Source of the DNA: Chryseobacterium cucumeris
Lineage (GTDB): Bacteria; Bacteroidota; Bacteroidia; Flavobacteriales; Weeksellaceae
Direction of reading: 5' to 3'
Assembly: GCF_001593385.1 (NCBI RefSeq)
Contig: NZ_LUVZ01000047.1
Location: forward strand, 124,001 to 188,000
Length of the DNA stretch: 64,000 nucleotides
Shown here: positions 1-8,444 of the stretch, piece by piece
How the letters are laid out: every line of letters starts with the position of its first letter
Position numbering within the stretch: the first letter of the stretch is position 1
The notes under the pieces: model-generated
Seen by the model: only the letters and a program-made list of their open reading frames with translations
Databases searched by the model: none
What the model was told of the DNA's origin: nothing
Program-made: the position numbers and the translations under genes

Positions 1-142
1 ACTTTCTTTTGATCGTAGGTTCATTACCTGCCAAGGGTACAAAAGCATATTGCAAAACCCCAGAGAGTTTTGCAATAATAAAAAGAGTTACAATAAAGCT
101 GCCTGTTAAAAGGACTCTATTAAATATTTTACTTTTAAACAC
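1..142 (-). CDS. S26-family signal peptidase paralogue, N-terminal fragment (runs off window start)
   Basis: This reading frame starts at a GTG whose G is the last base of the lepB stop codon (TAGTG), so the two genes are translationally coupled. The 47 visible codons encode a short basic start, one hydrophobic segment (about residues 9-25), then VPLAGNEPTIKRK. That last stretch aligns with the region of LepB around its catalytic serine (IPTGSMERT). In the alignment the nucleophilic Ser becomes Gly and the following Met becomes Asn. Tandem S26 genes are common in this group. If the alignment is right, this copy may not be an active serine-lysine peptidase. The rest of the protein lies outside the window, so the family call rests on position, topology and this short motif. 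Confidence 0.6.
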   Translation of the reverse strand, partial: MFKSKIFNRVLLTGSFIVTLFIIAKLSGVLQYAFVPLAGNEPTIKRK

Positions 143-1785
143 TATTCTTCAGTTTTTTTCTTTCTGAATAATTTCATGAAATAATCCCATCCGAAGAATA
201 AAATCAGGATCATCGCTGCAATCCACCAGTAAGAAGTTTTATTGGCTTCTCCTGTATTGGTAGCTTTGAACATTCTTTCCCAACGGATTTTAAATGGTGC
301 CTGATAAGTAGAGCTGCTGTCCGAGAATGCACCCTGAAGACTCATCCATGTAAACATTGGTTTTCCAACAATATTTTCTTCCGGAACGAAACCAAAGAAT
401 CTTGCATCTAATGAAGCATCACGGTTGTCACCAATCATCATATAATAATCCTGCTGAATAGTATACTGATTCGCTTCCTTACCATTAATGAAGATCTTTC
501 CGTTCTTTTTCTCCAAGCTGTTGTGTTCATATTCAGAAATAATCCACTGGTACATTGGCAGTGTTTCCTGATTGATCACTACTACATCTCCTTTTTTAGG
601 AATTCTAACCGGGCCGTACCAATCCTGATTCCAAGGTTTATTGATTGGGAAAATAGATTGTGTCGTATCGATTTTAGTTTTAGCTTCGTCTCTGTAATAT
701 ACTGCTGCTTCTCCTTTTGGTGAAACTTCTTCCTTCATATCAATAACGTGAGGAAGTTCTTTAATTTCTTTAGCCGTTTTATCCGTTAAACCCTGAAATC
801 CATAAAGGAAACCTCCGTTATTCTGCTGCACTTCCTGAACCGGTAAGAATCCATAAGCTTTATATAAAGTAGGGATGTCTAATTGAGCATCCGTCGTTAC
901 AAGGTATCTGTGCTGTACTTCCTGATCTCCTAAAACAGTTTCCGGTTTTCCGTTAACGAAAAGTCTTCCGGCTCTCATTTCAAAAGTATCTCCTGCTGTA
1001 GCCACACATCTTTTTACGTAAGGGTCTTTTCTGTCAATAGCAGTATGTACTGAATCCTGAGGATAGTTGAAAACAACTACATCATTTTTCTGTGGTTTAT
1101 TGAATTGTAAAATTCTTGTATAAGGAAGCTTTACTCCATCTACATAAGATTTAGGATCATCTTTAGGATTTCCTTTCTGGCCTGTATCCATAATAGTTCC
1201 CTGAAGGAAAGGTATTGCTACCGGACGCATTGGAAGCCTGTAACCATAACTCCATTTGTTTACGAAAAGGAAGTCACCTACCAATAAAGTTCTTTCCATA
1301 GATCCTGTAGGAATCCCGAAAGGCTGTGTTACAAAAACGTGAATAATGGTAGCAAAGACTACGGCAAAGGTAATAGAACCAATGAATGTATCTTTCTTCT
1401 TATCATTTTTCTCTTCATCCGTAAGAAACAGATCGTTTGCATTTTCATCTTCTAACTCTACATCTTTAGAATAGTTGATGACCGCCATATAAATAAACGG
1501 CAGAATCACGGTAAGAATCTGATCTTTGAAAAGTGTTTTGCCGAACTTCTTCACTAAGTAAAGGTGGAAAACCGACATCATGATTGGTCCTACTATCGGA
1601 AGATAAGAAAGGATTGCCCACCATTTCGGATGTTTTGTTTCTTTAAGAATAATGAAATAGTTGTAGAAAGGGATAAAAGCAAATAAAGGGCTATATCCCA
1701 TTTTTTTGAACAGTTTCCAAGATGAAATCCCCATCAACACGGATAGTATGATGACATATACTGTATAAGTTAAAAAATAATTCAT
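142..1785 (-). CDS. lepB: Signal peptidase I, long Bacteroidetes form with N-terminal DUF5684-like membrane domain
   Basis: This is the membrane serine protease that removes signal peptides from exported proteins. The protein has 547 residues, well above the roughly 320 of E. coli LepB. Residues 1-105 contain three or four hydrophobic segments resembling the DUF5684 domain. A charged linker (about 106-132) and another membrane span (about 134-152) follow, and then the catalytic core. Ser162 in GSMERTL and Lys258 in YVKRC form the Ser/Lys dyad. The conserved GDNRDAS box lies near residues 454-460. A final hydrophobic helix (about 518-535) is followed by a basic tail, so the C-terminus is probably membrane anchored. 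It lies downstream of dapB in the order parA-parB-DUF5683-dapB-lepB. Confidence 0.93.
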   Translation of the reverse strand: MNYFLTYTVYVIILSVLMGISSWKLFKKMGYSPLFAFIPFYNYFIILKETKHPKWWAILSYLPIVGPIMMSVFHLYLVKKFGKTLFKDQILTVILPFIYMAVINYSKDVELEDENANDLFLTDEEKNDKKKDTFIGSITFAVVFATIIHVFVTQPFGIPTGSMERTLLVGDFLFVNKWSYGYRLPMRPVAIPFLQGTIMDTGQKGNPKDDPKSYVDGVKLPYTRILQFNKPQKNDVVVFNYPQDSVHTAIDRKDPYVKRCVATAGDTFEMRAGRLFVNGKPETVLGDQEVQHRYLVTTDAQLDIPTLYKAYGFLPVQEVQQNNGGFLYGFQGLTDKTAKEIKELPHVIDMKEEVSPKGEAAVYYRDEAKTKIDTTQSIFPINKPWNQDWYGPVRIPKKGDVVVINQETLPMYQWIISEYEHNSLEKKNGKIFINGKEANQYTIQQDYYMMIGDNRDASLDARFFGFVPEENIVGKPMFTWMSLQGAFSDSSSTYQAPFKIRWERMFKATNTGEANKTSYWWIAAMILILFFGWDYFMKLFRKKKTEE

Positions 1786-1800
1786 AAATTTTTGTGCCTA

Positions 1801-1870
1801 TTCTTATGATATAAAGATAAATGATGAGTAATAAATGATAAAAGCAGTCCGCTGTTACAATTCACTATTC
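1801..1870. repeat. Degenerate ATGAT/AATGAT-rich intergenic tract
   Basis: The lepB-dapB spacer carries imperfect copies of a short word (ataaatgatgagtaataaat) and a nearby reverse-complement-like stretch (attcactattcatcatttt). Similar wording occurs downstream of aspA (32290-32378) and just upstream of parB (4211-4240). No gene or RNA is evident. It looks like low-information intergenic filler able to form weak hairpins. Confidence 0.3.
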
Positions 1871-1916
1871 ATCATTTTCTGCTTATTGGTCTGCAATTTA
1901 CAGAATTTGTTACAAA

Positions 1917-2618
1917 TTAAAGCCCCAAAACGTCTTTCATTGCGAAGTTTCCTTTTTTATCTTTAATCCACTCGGCAGCGACTACCGCTCCCAGCGCAAA
2001 ACCGTTTCTGTTGAAAGCGGTATGCTTGATCTCGATTTCGTCTACTTCGCTTCTATAATATACGCTGTGTGTTCCAGGAACTTCGTCTTCGCGTACCGCA
2101 AAAATTCCCAGCTGCTTGCCTTCTGTTTCTTCCAGTTTCCATGCATCGAATTTCGGGTTGTTTTGAATGATTCCTTCTGCTATGGAAATGGCTGTTCCAC
2201 TTGGAGCATCTTTCTTGTGGATGTGGTGAATTTCTTCCAGCTGGCAAGAGTATTCATCTACGTTCTTCATCAGGTCCGCAAGCTTTTCGTTGAGAGCAAA
2301 GAATAAATTCACGCCTAAACTAAAGTTAGAACCATATAGGAAAGCAGTATCATTATCTATCGCTAATTTTTCAATTTCAGCTTTTTGGTCAAGCCATCCT
2401 GTTGTTCCGCAGATCACCGGAATTTTATTTTCAAGACAAGCTTTGATGTTTTCAAATGCTACTTCCGGCAGTGAAAATTCAATCACAACATCCGGATTAT
2501 TAAGATTCTCAGCAGTTGGGGTTTCCTTCAGACGGGCAACTACTTCATGACCTCTCTTCTGTGCGATCTCATCAATGATCTTACCCATTTTACCGTAACC
2601 GACTAATGCTATTTTCAT
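1917..2618 (-). CDS. dapB: 4-hydroxy-tetrahydrodipicolinate reductase
   Basis: DapB reduces 4-hydroxy-tetrahydrodipicolinate with NAD(P)H in the diaminopimelate/lysine pathway, which feeds lysine and peptidoglycan synthesis in the cytoplasm. The 233-residue protein starts with the Rossmann nucleotide loop GYGKMGK (residues 7-13). The family active-site signature HHIHKKDAPSGTA begins at residue 131; His131 corresponds to the catalytic His and Lys135 to the catalytic Lys. The GTTGW motif at 71-75 belongs to the dinucleotide-binding half. At 233 residues it is shorter than the E. coli enzyme (273), as is usual in Bacteroidetes. It lies 61 bp after the DUF5683 gene. Confidence 0.95.
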   Translation of the reverse strand: MKIALVGYGKMGKIIDEIAQKRGHEVVARLKETPTAENLNNPDVVIEFSLPEVAFENIKACLENKIPVICGTTGWLDQKAEIEKLAIDNDTAFLYGSNFSLGVNLFFALNEKLADLMKNVDEYSCQLEEIHHIHKKDAPSGTAISIAEGIIQNNPKFDAWKLEETEGKQLGIFAVREDEVPGTHSVYYRSEVDEIEIKHTAFNRNGFALGAVVAAEWIKDKKGNFAMKDVLGL

Positions 2619-2679
2619 ATAATCTTTTTATTTTTTAATCTGCATCTGATCCTCAGAACTTCTGCAGGTGTATTGTCTT

Positions 2680-3318
2680 TTAAAATCTGTAACTTAAACT
2701 GAATCCTGTTTTTGGTGCGCTGTAGCCATACTGATCCTGAATAACCGATGGTTTAAAAACCAAATCCGGATCATGGCGGCTTTCGTAAAGGTGTGCATCT
2801 ACTACAGCATCTACAATATTCAGGATATAGATCAACCCTGTAATGGCGATGGCATAATCCCTTTGTCTTTTGGCTCTGTCCTGTGCGTTACCTAAAGCTT
2901 TTTTGTCCAGCCACGGGTGACTGTCTACAAATTCATTAGGAGTTCCATTCAGTTTTGCCACGTAATACTCACGGTATTTTTTGTATTGATTATCATTCCA
3001 TACGGCAATACCAACCCCAGCACCTACGGCTCCCCAGACAATGGGAATTTTCCAGTACTTTTTGTTATAAAACTGTCCTAATCCAGGTAAAACTGCGGAA
3101 TATAATCCCGCTCTGGTAGGGTTTAGCTTTATGGTTTTTGCTGTGGGACCGTTCGCTTTTTCAAGATCTTCAATAATCTTTGCTTCTGTTTTGCTTGGTT
3201 TTACCACACGAGGTTCTTCTTTCGGAAGAGTCTGCATCCGAACGGTATCTATAGGTTTTACTTGTGAGTAAGCCATTGCAGCGATACACAAGAAAAATGT
3301 GAAAAATATTTTCTTCAT
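2680..3318 (-). CDS. DUF5683 domain protein, exported
   Basis: The 212-residue protein has a cleavable-looking signal peptide (MKKIFFTFFLCIAAMAYS) and a Lys/Pro/Thr-rich linker. A conserved block then begins about residue 66 with the RAGLYSAVLPGLGQFYNKKYWKIP-like stretch (GLGQ at 76-79), and further hydrophobic segments follow at about 91-107 and 155-170. This matches DUF5683, a Bacteroidetes family with no assigned biochemical role that is regularly encoded beside parB and dapB. Its start codon directly follows the parB stop codon with no gap, so the two are probably translated from one message. I infer envelope location from the signal peptide; the function is unknown. Confidence 0.8.
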   Translation of the reverse strand: MKKIFFTFFLCIAAMAYSQVKPIDTVRMQTLPKEEPRVVKPSKTEAKIIEDLEKANGPTAKTIKLNPTRAGLYSAVLPGLGQFYNKKYWKIPIVWGAVGAGVGIAVWNDNQYKKYREYYVAKLNGTPNEFVDSHPWLDKKALGNAQDRAKRQRDYAIAITGLIYILNIVDAVVDAHLYESRHDPDLVFKPSVIQDQYGYSAPKTGFSLSYRF

Positions 3319-4209
3319 TTATTTAATATGGGATAAAATATATTCCAGCTCTTCTTCATTTTTGAAGTCCAGAACAATTTTACCTTTTTTACCATTTCCA
3401 GAAGATTTGATCTCTACTTTTACGTCTAAGATATCTGCTATGGTCTTCTGGGCTTTTTTATAGTTATTGGAAAGCTCCACTTTTGCTTTTTTGGCAGCAG
3501 GAGACTTCGGGTTCTTCAATGCAGCAGCAGCCTGTTCAGCCTGACGAACGTTTAATTTTTCTTTGATAATAAGATCAAATAAAACCTGCTGATCTTCTTC
3601 ACTCTCAAGACTGATAATTGCTCTTCCGTGTCCTGCAGAAATCTCACCGCTTCTGATAGCATTCTGAATATCCGGATTTAATCTTAACAGTCTGATAGAA
3701 TTGGTAATCGTACTTCTGTCCTTTCCTATTCTCTGGCTCAGGTTTTCCTGAGTAAGACCGATTTCTTCAAGAAGCCTGTGATAAGTCAGGGCAATTTCGA
3801 TAGCATCCAGGTCTTCTCTCTGGATATTTTCAACAAGAGCCATCTCAAGAAGCTCCTGGTCATTTACTAAACGGATATAGGCAGGAATAGTTGTTAACCC
3901 TGCAATTTTAGTTGCCCTGTAACGTCTTTCCCCGGAAATGATTTCAAACTTTTCACCGTCTTTTCTAAGGGTAATCGGCTGGATTACGCCTAAGTTTTTA
4001 ATGGACTGTGCAAGTTCGTTTAATGCTTTTTCATCAAAATAAGTTCTCGGCTGCGTTGGGTTCGGATAGATATCTTCAAGCGCAACTTCCACAATATTTC
4101 CCACAAACTTATCTGCTCCTTCATCAGTAGCGGAATTGATAGTTGCTTTGGATTCTGCACTTAAAATGGCGCCCAAGCCGCGTCCCATAGCTCTTTTTTT
4201 GTCCTTCAT
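3319..4209 (-). CDS. parB: ParB/Spo0J-family chromosome partition protein
   Basis: ParB loads at parS sites, spreads as a CTP-dependent clamp and works with ParA to segregate the replicated origin region. The 296-residue protein has the short conserved N-terminus with RGLGAIL (10-16). The ParB/sulfiredoxin-like domain carries the GERRYRA nucleotide-binding motif at 93-99. A helix-turn-helix follows (about 150-180, including LSQRIGKDRSTITNSIRLL), and a C-terminal dimerisation segment covers about 250-296. It lies 69 bp downstream of parA and is immediately followed by the DUF5683 gene. A parS-like sequence lies about 550 bp upstream of parA, inside the TonB gene. Confidence 0.95.
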   Translation of the reverse strand: MKDKKRAMGRGLGAILSAESKATINSATDEGADKFVGNIVEVALEDIYPNPTQPRTYFDEKALNELAQSIKNLGVIQPITLRKDGEKFEIISGERRYRATKIAGLTTIPAYIRLVNDQELLEMALVENIQREDLDAIEIALTYHRLLEEIGLTQENLSQRIGKDRSTITNSIRLLRLNPDIQNAIRSGEISAGHGRAIISLESEEDQQVLFDLIIKEKLNVRQAEQAAAALKNPKSPAAKKAKVELSNNYKKAQKTIADILDVKVEIKSSGNGKKGKIVLDFKNEEELEYILSHIK

Positions 4210-4278
4210 AGATATAATTGATAAATGATGTTTGAAAAGTGATGTCTAGCACTCACTTGTTGGCCATTTATTATTAAT

Positions 4279-5052
4279 TTAATTCTTTATTAAGTTTTCA
4301 TTCTTCAAAAGAACTTCTTCAGCTAACTGAATATACTGAACAGCTCCCTTACTTTCTGCATCATAATTCAGGATACTTTCTCCAAAACTTGGTGCTTCAC
4401 TCAATCTTACGTTTCTACTGATAATGGTTTCAAAAACCATTTCAGGGAAATGTAAATTTACTTCTTCCACAACCTGATTGGATAATCTCAATCGGCTGTC
4501 ATACATGGTTAAAAGAAGACCTTCTATTCCAAGATCTTTATTGTGAATTTTCTGAACATTTTTAACGGTATTCAACAATTTACCAAGCCCTTCTAATGCA
4601 AAATACTCACACTGGATTGGAATGATTACAGAGTCTGCAGCTGTAAGCGCATTGACGGTAATAAGACCTAAACTCGGTGCACAGTCGATGATAATATAAT
4701 CATAATCATCTCTTACACTTGCCAGCGCTTTTTTCAGCATATACTCACGATCTTCCTTGTCTACCAATTCAATTTCCGCTGCTACCAGATCGATATGTGA
4801 CGGAATAATATCCAGGTTCGGAGTTGCAGTTCTCTTGATACAAACTCTTGTATCTGCACTGTGCTCCAGAAGATTATAGGTAGAATACTGAACATCCTCA
4901 ACACCCAGACCGGATGTTGCATTCGCCTGAGGGTCAGCATCAATGATTAATATTCTTTTTTCCAATACTCCTAATGCTGCTGCCAAATTTACAGCGGTGG
5001 TAGTTTTACCAACACCTCCTTTTTGATTAGCAATACCTATGATTTTTGCCAT
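4279..5052 (-). CDS. parA: ParA/Soj-family partition ATPase
   Basis: ParA is a deviant Walker-type ATPase that binds the nucleoid nonspecifically and moves ParB-parS complexes. In the 257-residue frame starting MAKIIG, the KGGVGKTT Walker A loop with its signature lysine is at residues 11-18. The DADPQ motif (about 39-43) and DCAPSLG (Walker B region) follow. A longer frame exists from a TTG at 5073, but that TTG lies inside a good TAnnTTTG -7 promoter element (5071-5078), so the ATG at 5052 is the better start. It is transcribed with parB. Confidence 0.95.
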   Translation of the reverse strand: MAKIIGIANQKGGVGKTTTAVNLAAALGVLEKRILIIDADPQANATSGLGVEDVQYSTYNLLEHSADTRVCIKRTATPNLDIIPSHIDLVAAEIELVDKEDREYMLKKALASVRDDYDYIIIDCAPSLGLITVNALTAADSVIIPIQCEYFALEGLGKLLNTVKNVQKIHNKDLGIEGLLLTMYDSRLRLSNQVVEEVNLHFPEMVFETIISRNVRLSEAPSFGESILNYDAESKGAVQYIQLAEEVLLKNENLIKN

Positions 5053-5070
5053 TATTAGAACTTTAAGTTT

Positions 5071-5078
5071 CAAAAATA
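5071..5078 (-). promoter_or_regulatory. -7 promoter element for parA
   Basis: On the minus strand this reads TATTTTTG, matching the Bacteroidetes -7 consensus TAnnTTTG, and it ends about 18 bases before the parA ATG. No clear -33 TTTG is visible at the expected spacing. It decides the parA start against the upstream TTG. Confidence 0.5.
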
Positions 5079-5216
5079 CACTTTTTTCTTTGCTCTCGGT
5101 GAGTGGGGAAAATCAAAATTGAGTTAAAATATTGTTAATAAGCAATTTAACGATAAAAAAAATTATCCACAAAAAAAAATCTTTGTGGATAACTATTTGA
5201 AATTTACTTTTCCGTA

Positions 5217-6062
5217 TTAATTCTCAAATTTCATGGAGATAGGAAATTTGAAATAACTTCTTACGTATTCTCCTTTTTTGTTTTTGGCAGGGATCCATTT
5301 TCCTTTATTGGAAATCATTTTAATTGTTCTCATTGCCTCATTATTAAAATCGGCGTTGGTTCCGTTAGCTTTTACCCCTGAGATCGTTCCGTCCATTTCT
5401 ACAATAAAGGTAACTGTCGTCTTTACAACATCTTCTGATTCAAATCCTGAACCATCGAAGCTGTTCATTACTTTATTTCTGAAGGAGTCTATTCCTCCTG
5501 CAAAACTAGCTTCTACACTAGGATCCTTATCAATAATTGTAGGATCTGTCTTTTCCACTACCGGATCAGCCTTTACAGCGGGTGGCCCATCTCCTCCGAT
5601 AACACGTGGAACAATTGGAATATAGGTTGTATTTGGTACTTCTTTGCCTTCCGATGTTTCTGTGCTTGCTACTGCATTCGTTTTATCTACAACTTGTTTT
5701 TCATTGGTAACAATTGCTTTAGGCTCTGGCAATCTTTCATCGTATGTTTTTACTGCGGGAGCTGGCGGCGTTGGTTTTACAATTTGTACCGGCGGATCTT
5801 TCGGTTTTTCTATCTCCTGAATTTCAACAACTCTCGGAAGTTCATATACCGTTCCTACAGGCTCGTCCACAGGTTTCATTGCAGAAATCACAAACGGTGT
5901 AATGGATACTGCAGCCATTAAACTTGCTCCGATAAAAAGCGCTTTGGTTAATATTCTATCTGATTCGTTTCTTAATACATAGGCACCATAGTCTTTATTG
6001 CGGTGCTCGAACAGGACCTCGTTGAACCGAAATTCCTGGTTTTGGTTATGTTGTTTCATCAC
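5217..6062 (-). CDS. Energy transducer TonB-family protein
   Basis: This is a TonB-like protein that would couple the inner-membrane proton-motive force to outer-membrane receptors. The first 40 residues are cytoplasmic and contain the FNEVLFEHRNKDYGAYVLR motif common to Bacteroidetes TonB proteins. One transmembrane helix follows (about 42-62), then a Pro/Glu/Lys/Val-rich periplasmic spacer (about 65-180). The C-terminal TonB domain (about 190-281) contains TVTFIVEMDGTISGVK and ends FPISMKFEN. The 281-residue length is normal. No exbB or exbD gene is next to it, so it probably uses energising proteins encoded elsewhere. It is separated from parA by 164 bp. Confidence 0.85.
   Translation of the reverse strand: MMKQHNQNQEFRFNEVLFEHRNKDYGAYVLRNESDRILTKALFIGASLMAAVSITPFVISAMKPVDEPVGTVYELPRVVEIQEIEKPKDPPVQIVKPTPPAPAVKTYDERLPEPKAIVTNEKQVVDKTNAVASTETSEGKEVPNTTYIPIVPRVIGGDGPPAVKADPVVEKTDPTIIDKDPSVEASFAGGIDSFRNKVMNSFDGSGFESEDVVKTTVTFIVEMDGTISGVKANGTNADFNNEAMRTIKMISNKGKWIPAKNKKGEYVRSYFKFPISMKFEN
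5598..5613 (-). other. parS-like sequence inside the TonB gene
   Basis: On the minus strand this 16-mer reads TGTTCCACGTGTTATC. The left half and the central CACGTG match the widespread parS consensus TGTTnCACGTGnAACA exactly; the right arm has decayed. It lies about 550 bp upstream of parA. A half-matching site inside a coding sequence may be chance. Confidence 0.25.
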
Positions 6063-6381
6063 TACTACTATTTAAACTGTTAAAAATTTTGATTATTAGT
6101 TTTATTATTCTTATCGATAAGTAGTGTTTCAATATCAAAACATCTGCCAAAATTTTATCAAAACAACATAATATTAGAAAATTTTATGATAAAGTTTAAA
6201 TTTTAACATTTACAAGTAAAAAGTTTATAGAAGAAAAAGGAGTTATTTCTTCTCAAGTAAATGAGGAATAAACTTAATGACCTCTTACCCACATCAAGGT
6301 TTAAAAACTTGACAAGGCTCATAAAAACAAAAAAAGAGACCATCAATGATGATCTCTTTTTATTGTATGTTCTAAGAAATA
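6063..6381. other. Intergenic region between purA and the TonB gene
   Basis: This AT-rich stretch of 319 bp holds the purA terminator (6329-6361) at its right end and presumably the TonB gene promoter at its left. I found no convincing TAnnTTTG match near the TonB start, no RNA gene and no ORF of note. Confidence 0.5.
6329..6361 (-). terminator. Rho-independent terminator of purA
   Basis: A palindrome at 6335-6357 (AGAGACCATCA paired with TGATGATCTCT, one G-U pair) is flanked by an A-run on its left and a T-run on its right. On the minus strand the stem is followed by at least six T, just downstream of the purA stop. It is symmetrical enough to work in both directions. Confidence 0.8.
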
Positions 6382-7668
6382 TTAGAATAATTCTTTTCTG
6401 ATGATGTTCTGACTTCTTTCAGGACCTACAGAAACTAAGTATACGTTGATTCCTAAGTATTTCTCAATAAACTCGATGTATTTTTGCGCAGTATCAGGAA
6501 GTTCATCATAGCTTCTTGCTTTGGTAATATCTTCGCTCCAGCCTGGTAAATCCTGGTAAATTGGCTCGTAGTTGTATAGCTTTTCTGTTGACGAAGTGAA
6601 ATAATCGATGATTTTTCCGTCTTCAGTTTTGTAATGGGTTACAACTTTCAGGTTCTCAATTCCTGTAAGAACGTCAAGCTTAGTGATCACAAGGTTGTTG
6701 ATTCCGTTGATCATACAAGCATGCTTTAAGGAAACAAGGTCTAACCAACCTGTTCTTCTTGGTCTACCTGTAGTTGCTCCGAATTCACCCCCGATCTGTC
6801 TGATTTTTTCACCCAGTTCGTTATCCAGTTCAGAAGGGAAAGGTCCGTTTCCTACTCTTGTACAGTAAGCTTTTGCTACCCCGATAAGGTTCTGAAGTGA
6901 AGTTGGCGGAACACCTGCTCCTGAACAAACACCTCCTGTAGATGGAGAAGATGAAGTTACGTATGGATAAGTACCGAAGTCAATATCAAGCATTAATGCC
7001 TGTGCTCCTTCGAATAAAACGTTTTTACCGTCTCTGATTGCTTCGTTCAGTTCCAGTTCAGTATCAACAATTCTGTCCTGAAGCTGTTTTCCGATTGCTA
7101 AATATTCGTTGTAGATTTCTTCAACGTCTAACGTTGGTTTTCCGTAATATTTTTCAAAAAGAGAGTTCTTAACCTTTAAGTTTTTCTCAATTTTATCTCT
7201 TAAAATCTCAGGATTTAAAAGGTCTACCATTCTGATCCCGACTCTTGCAATTTTATCTTCATAACAAGGTCCGATTCCTTTTTTGGTAGTTCCGATCTGA
7301 GTTCCTCCGTGTTCCTCTTCACGATAAGTATCCAAAAGGATGTGGTAAGGCATGATGACATGCGCTCTTCTGCTGATAAAGATGTGATCTGTTCTCAAGC
7401 CTTTGCTCTCGATCTGACCAACTTCTTTAATGAAAGACTTAGGGTTTACCACTACTCCGTTCGCAATGATACATTTCCCTTTGCATTGAAGAACTCCTGA
7501 AGGAAGAAGGTGTAGAACGAATTTCTCATCACCCACATAAACCGTGTGACCAGCGTTGTCTCCACCCTGGAAACGTACTACATAGTCCGATTTTGCTGAT
7601 AAAACATCCGTGATTTTTCCTTTGCCTTCATCTCCGTACTGAAGACCTACAACTACATAAGTTGACAT
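6382..7668 (-). CDS. purA: Adenylosuccinate synthase
   Basis: PurA condenses IMP with aspartate, using GTP, in the first committed step from IMP to AMP. The 428-residue protein has standard length. It begins with the GTP-binding loop YGDEGKGK (11-18), which includes the catalytic Asp13, and has the catalytic His41 in GGDNAGHTV (35-43). The signature GIGPCYEDK-x-ARVGIRM lies near 131-147. The TGRPRRTGWLD stretch belongs to the IMP/GTP site. The gene is monocistronic, with a full Bacteroidetes promoter upstream and a strong hairpin terminator downstream. Confidence 0.97.
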   Translation of the reverse strand: MSTYVVVGLQYGDEGKGKITDVLSAKSDYVVRFQGGDNAGHTVYVGDEKFVLHLLPSGVLQCKGKCIIANGVVVNPKSFIKEVGQIESKGLRTDHIFISRRAHVIMPYHILLDTYREEEHGGTQIGTTKKGIGPCYEDKIARVGIRMVDLLNPEILRDKIEKNLKVKNSLFEKYYGKPTLDVEEIYNEYLAIGKQLQDRIVDTELELNEAIRDGKNVLFEGAQALMLDIDFGTYPYVTSSSPSTGGVCSGAGVPPTSLQNLIGVAKAYCTRVGNGPFPSELDNELGEKIRQIGGEFGATTGRPRRTGWLDLVSLKHACMINGINNLVITKLDVLTGIENLKVVTHYKTEDGKIIDYFTSSTEKLYNYEPIYQDLPGWSEDITKARSYDELPDTAQKYIEFIEKYLGINVYLVSVGPERSQNIIRKELF

Positions 7669-7694
7669 ATTTTACTTTTGTTTTTAGATTCGTG

Positions 7695-7726
7695 CAAAAT
7701 TACTCTGAAAAAAAATGACGACCAAA
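7695..7726 (-). promoter_or_regulatory. purA promoter (-33 TTTG and -7 TAATTTTG)
   Basis: On the minus strand TTTG (7726-7723) is followed after exactly 20 bp by TAATTTTG (7702-7695). This fits the Bacteroidetes TTTG/TAnnTTTG architecture. Transcription would start about 20 bases before the purA ATG. It is one of the two complete promoters of this type that I found here. Confidence 0.75.
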
Positions 7727-7846
7727 TTATAGAGGATATTTATTTTGAGTTGGGGTGAAAATCATGAGGTTGAATATTACTTCATTTCTACCTTTTTACT
7801 TTCACACCTATATAAAATGGATTATATTTACTATAAATTTATACAA

Positions 7847-8431
7847 ATGAAAATTAAAATTCTGATTCTACTTTTAATAATCCCTCTTATTTATGTGAAC
7901 GCTCAAAATAAAGTAAATGATTATCTAAATATACGTGGTCCCATTAAGCTAAATCAAAAGGAATATAATCTCGTATGGAGTTCGCATCCTAATGAAAATT
8001 ATTTTAAACAGGAATATGTAAGCTCACATGATAACATCCATAAATACAACAGTATGGTATTGGTCGATTTTATAAAAGGTGATTTTAATATCAAGGATGT
8101 TGTGGATCAAAAAGTAGCTGAACTGCAGGAAATGAAAAAGACCAACCCAGTCGTCAATTACCAGATTTTTGAAAATAAGGAAGAATATATTTTAGATTTT
8201 CTTATCAGTGAAAATTCAAAGGACGGCAAGGAAATACTTATTGCAGAAAGAAATATTTATCGCTACAAAATCATTAGTAATGGAAAGAATAAAGGCGTTC
8301 TTCTTTTTGCACTGAGTGAAAGAGGGTATCCGGAAAATATTGATTCTTTTTTTAATAATTTAAAAACCAATTCTTCAAAATTAATTGAAACGGTTGGAAA
8401 TTATAAACTTCCAGATATTGAAATAAAATAA
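7847..8431 (+). CDS. Hypothetical secreted protein
   Basis: I do not recognise this family. From the ATG at 7847 the 194-residue protein opens with a clear signal peptide (MKIKILILLLIIPLIYVNAQ). The open frame extends 34 codons upstream, but that part would bury the signal peptide, so the internal start is preferred. The mature part is soluble, rich in Asn, Lys and Glu, with no Cys cluster or repeats. It mentions no catalytic motif I can name. It lies 14 bp before the alpha/beta hydrolase gene on the same strand, so they may be co-transcribed. Confidence 0.65.
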   Translation: MKIKILILLLIIPLIYVNAQNKVNDYLNIRGPIKLNQKEYNLVWSSHPNENYFKQEYVSSHDNIHKYNSMVLVDFIKGDFNIKDVVDQKVAELQEMKKTNPVVNYQIFENKEEYILDFLISENSKDGKEILIAERNIYRYKIISNGKNKGVLLFALSERGYPENIDSFFNNLKTNSSKLIETVGNYKLPDIEIK

Positions 8432-8444
8432 TATTCCAATTACT

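Noticed and set aside
4995-5073. Longer start of ParA at a TTG (5073)
   Set aside because: The TTG lies inside a TAnnTTTG promoter element, and the conserved ParA N-terminus begins at the ATG at 5052.
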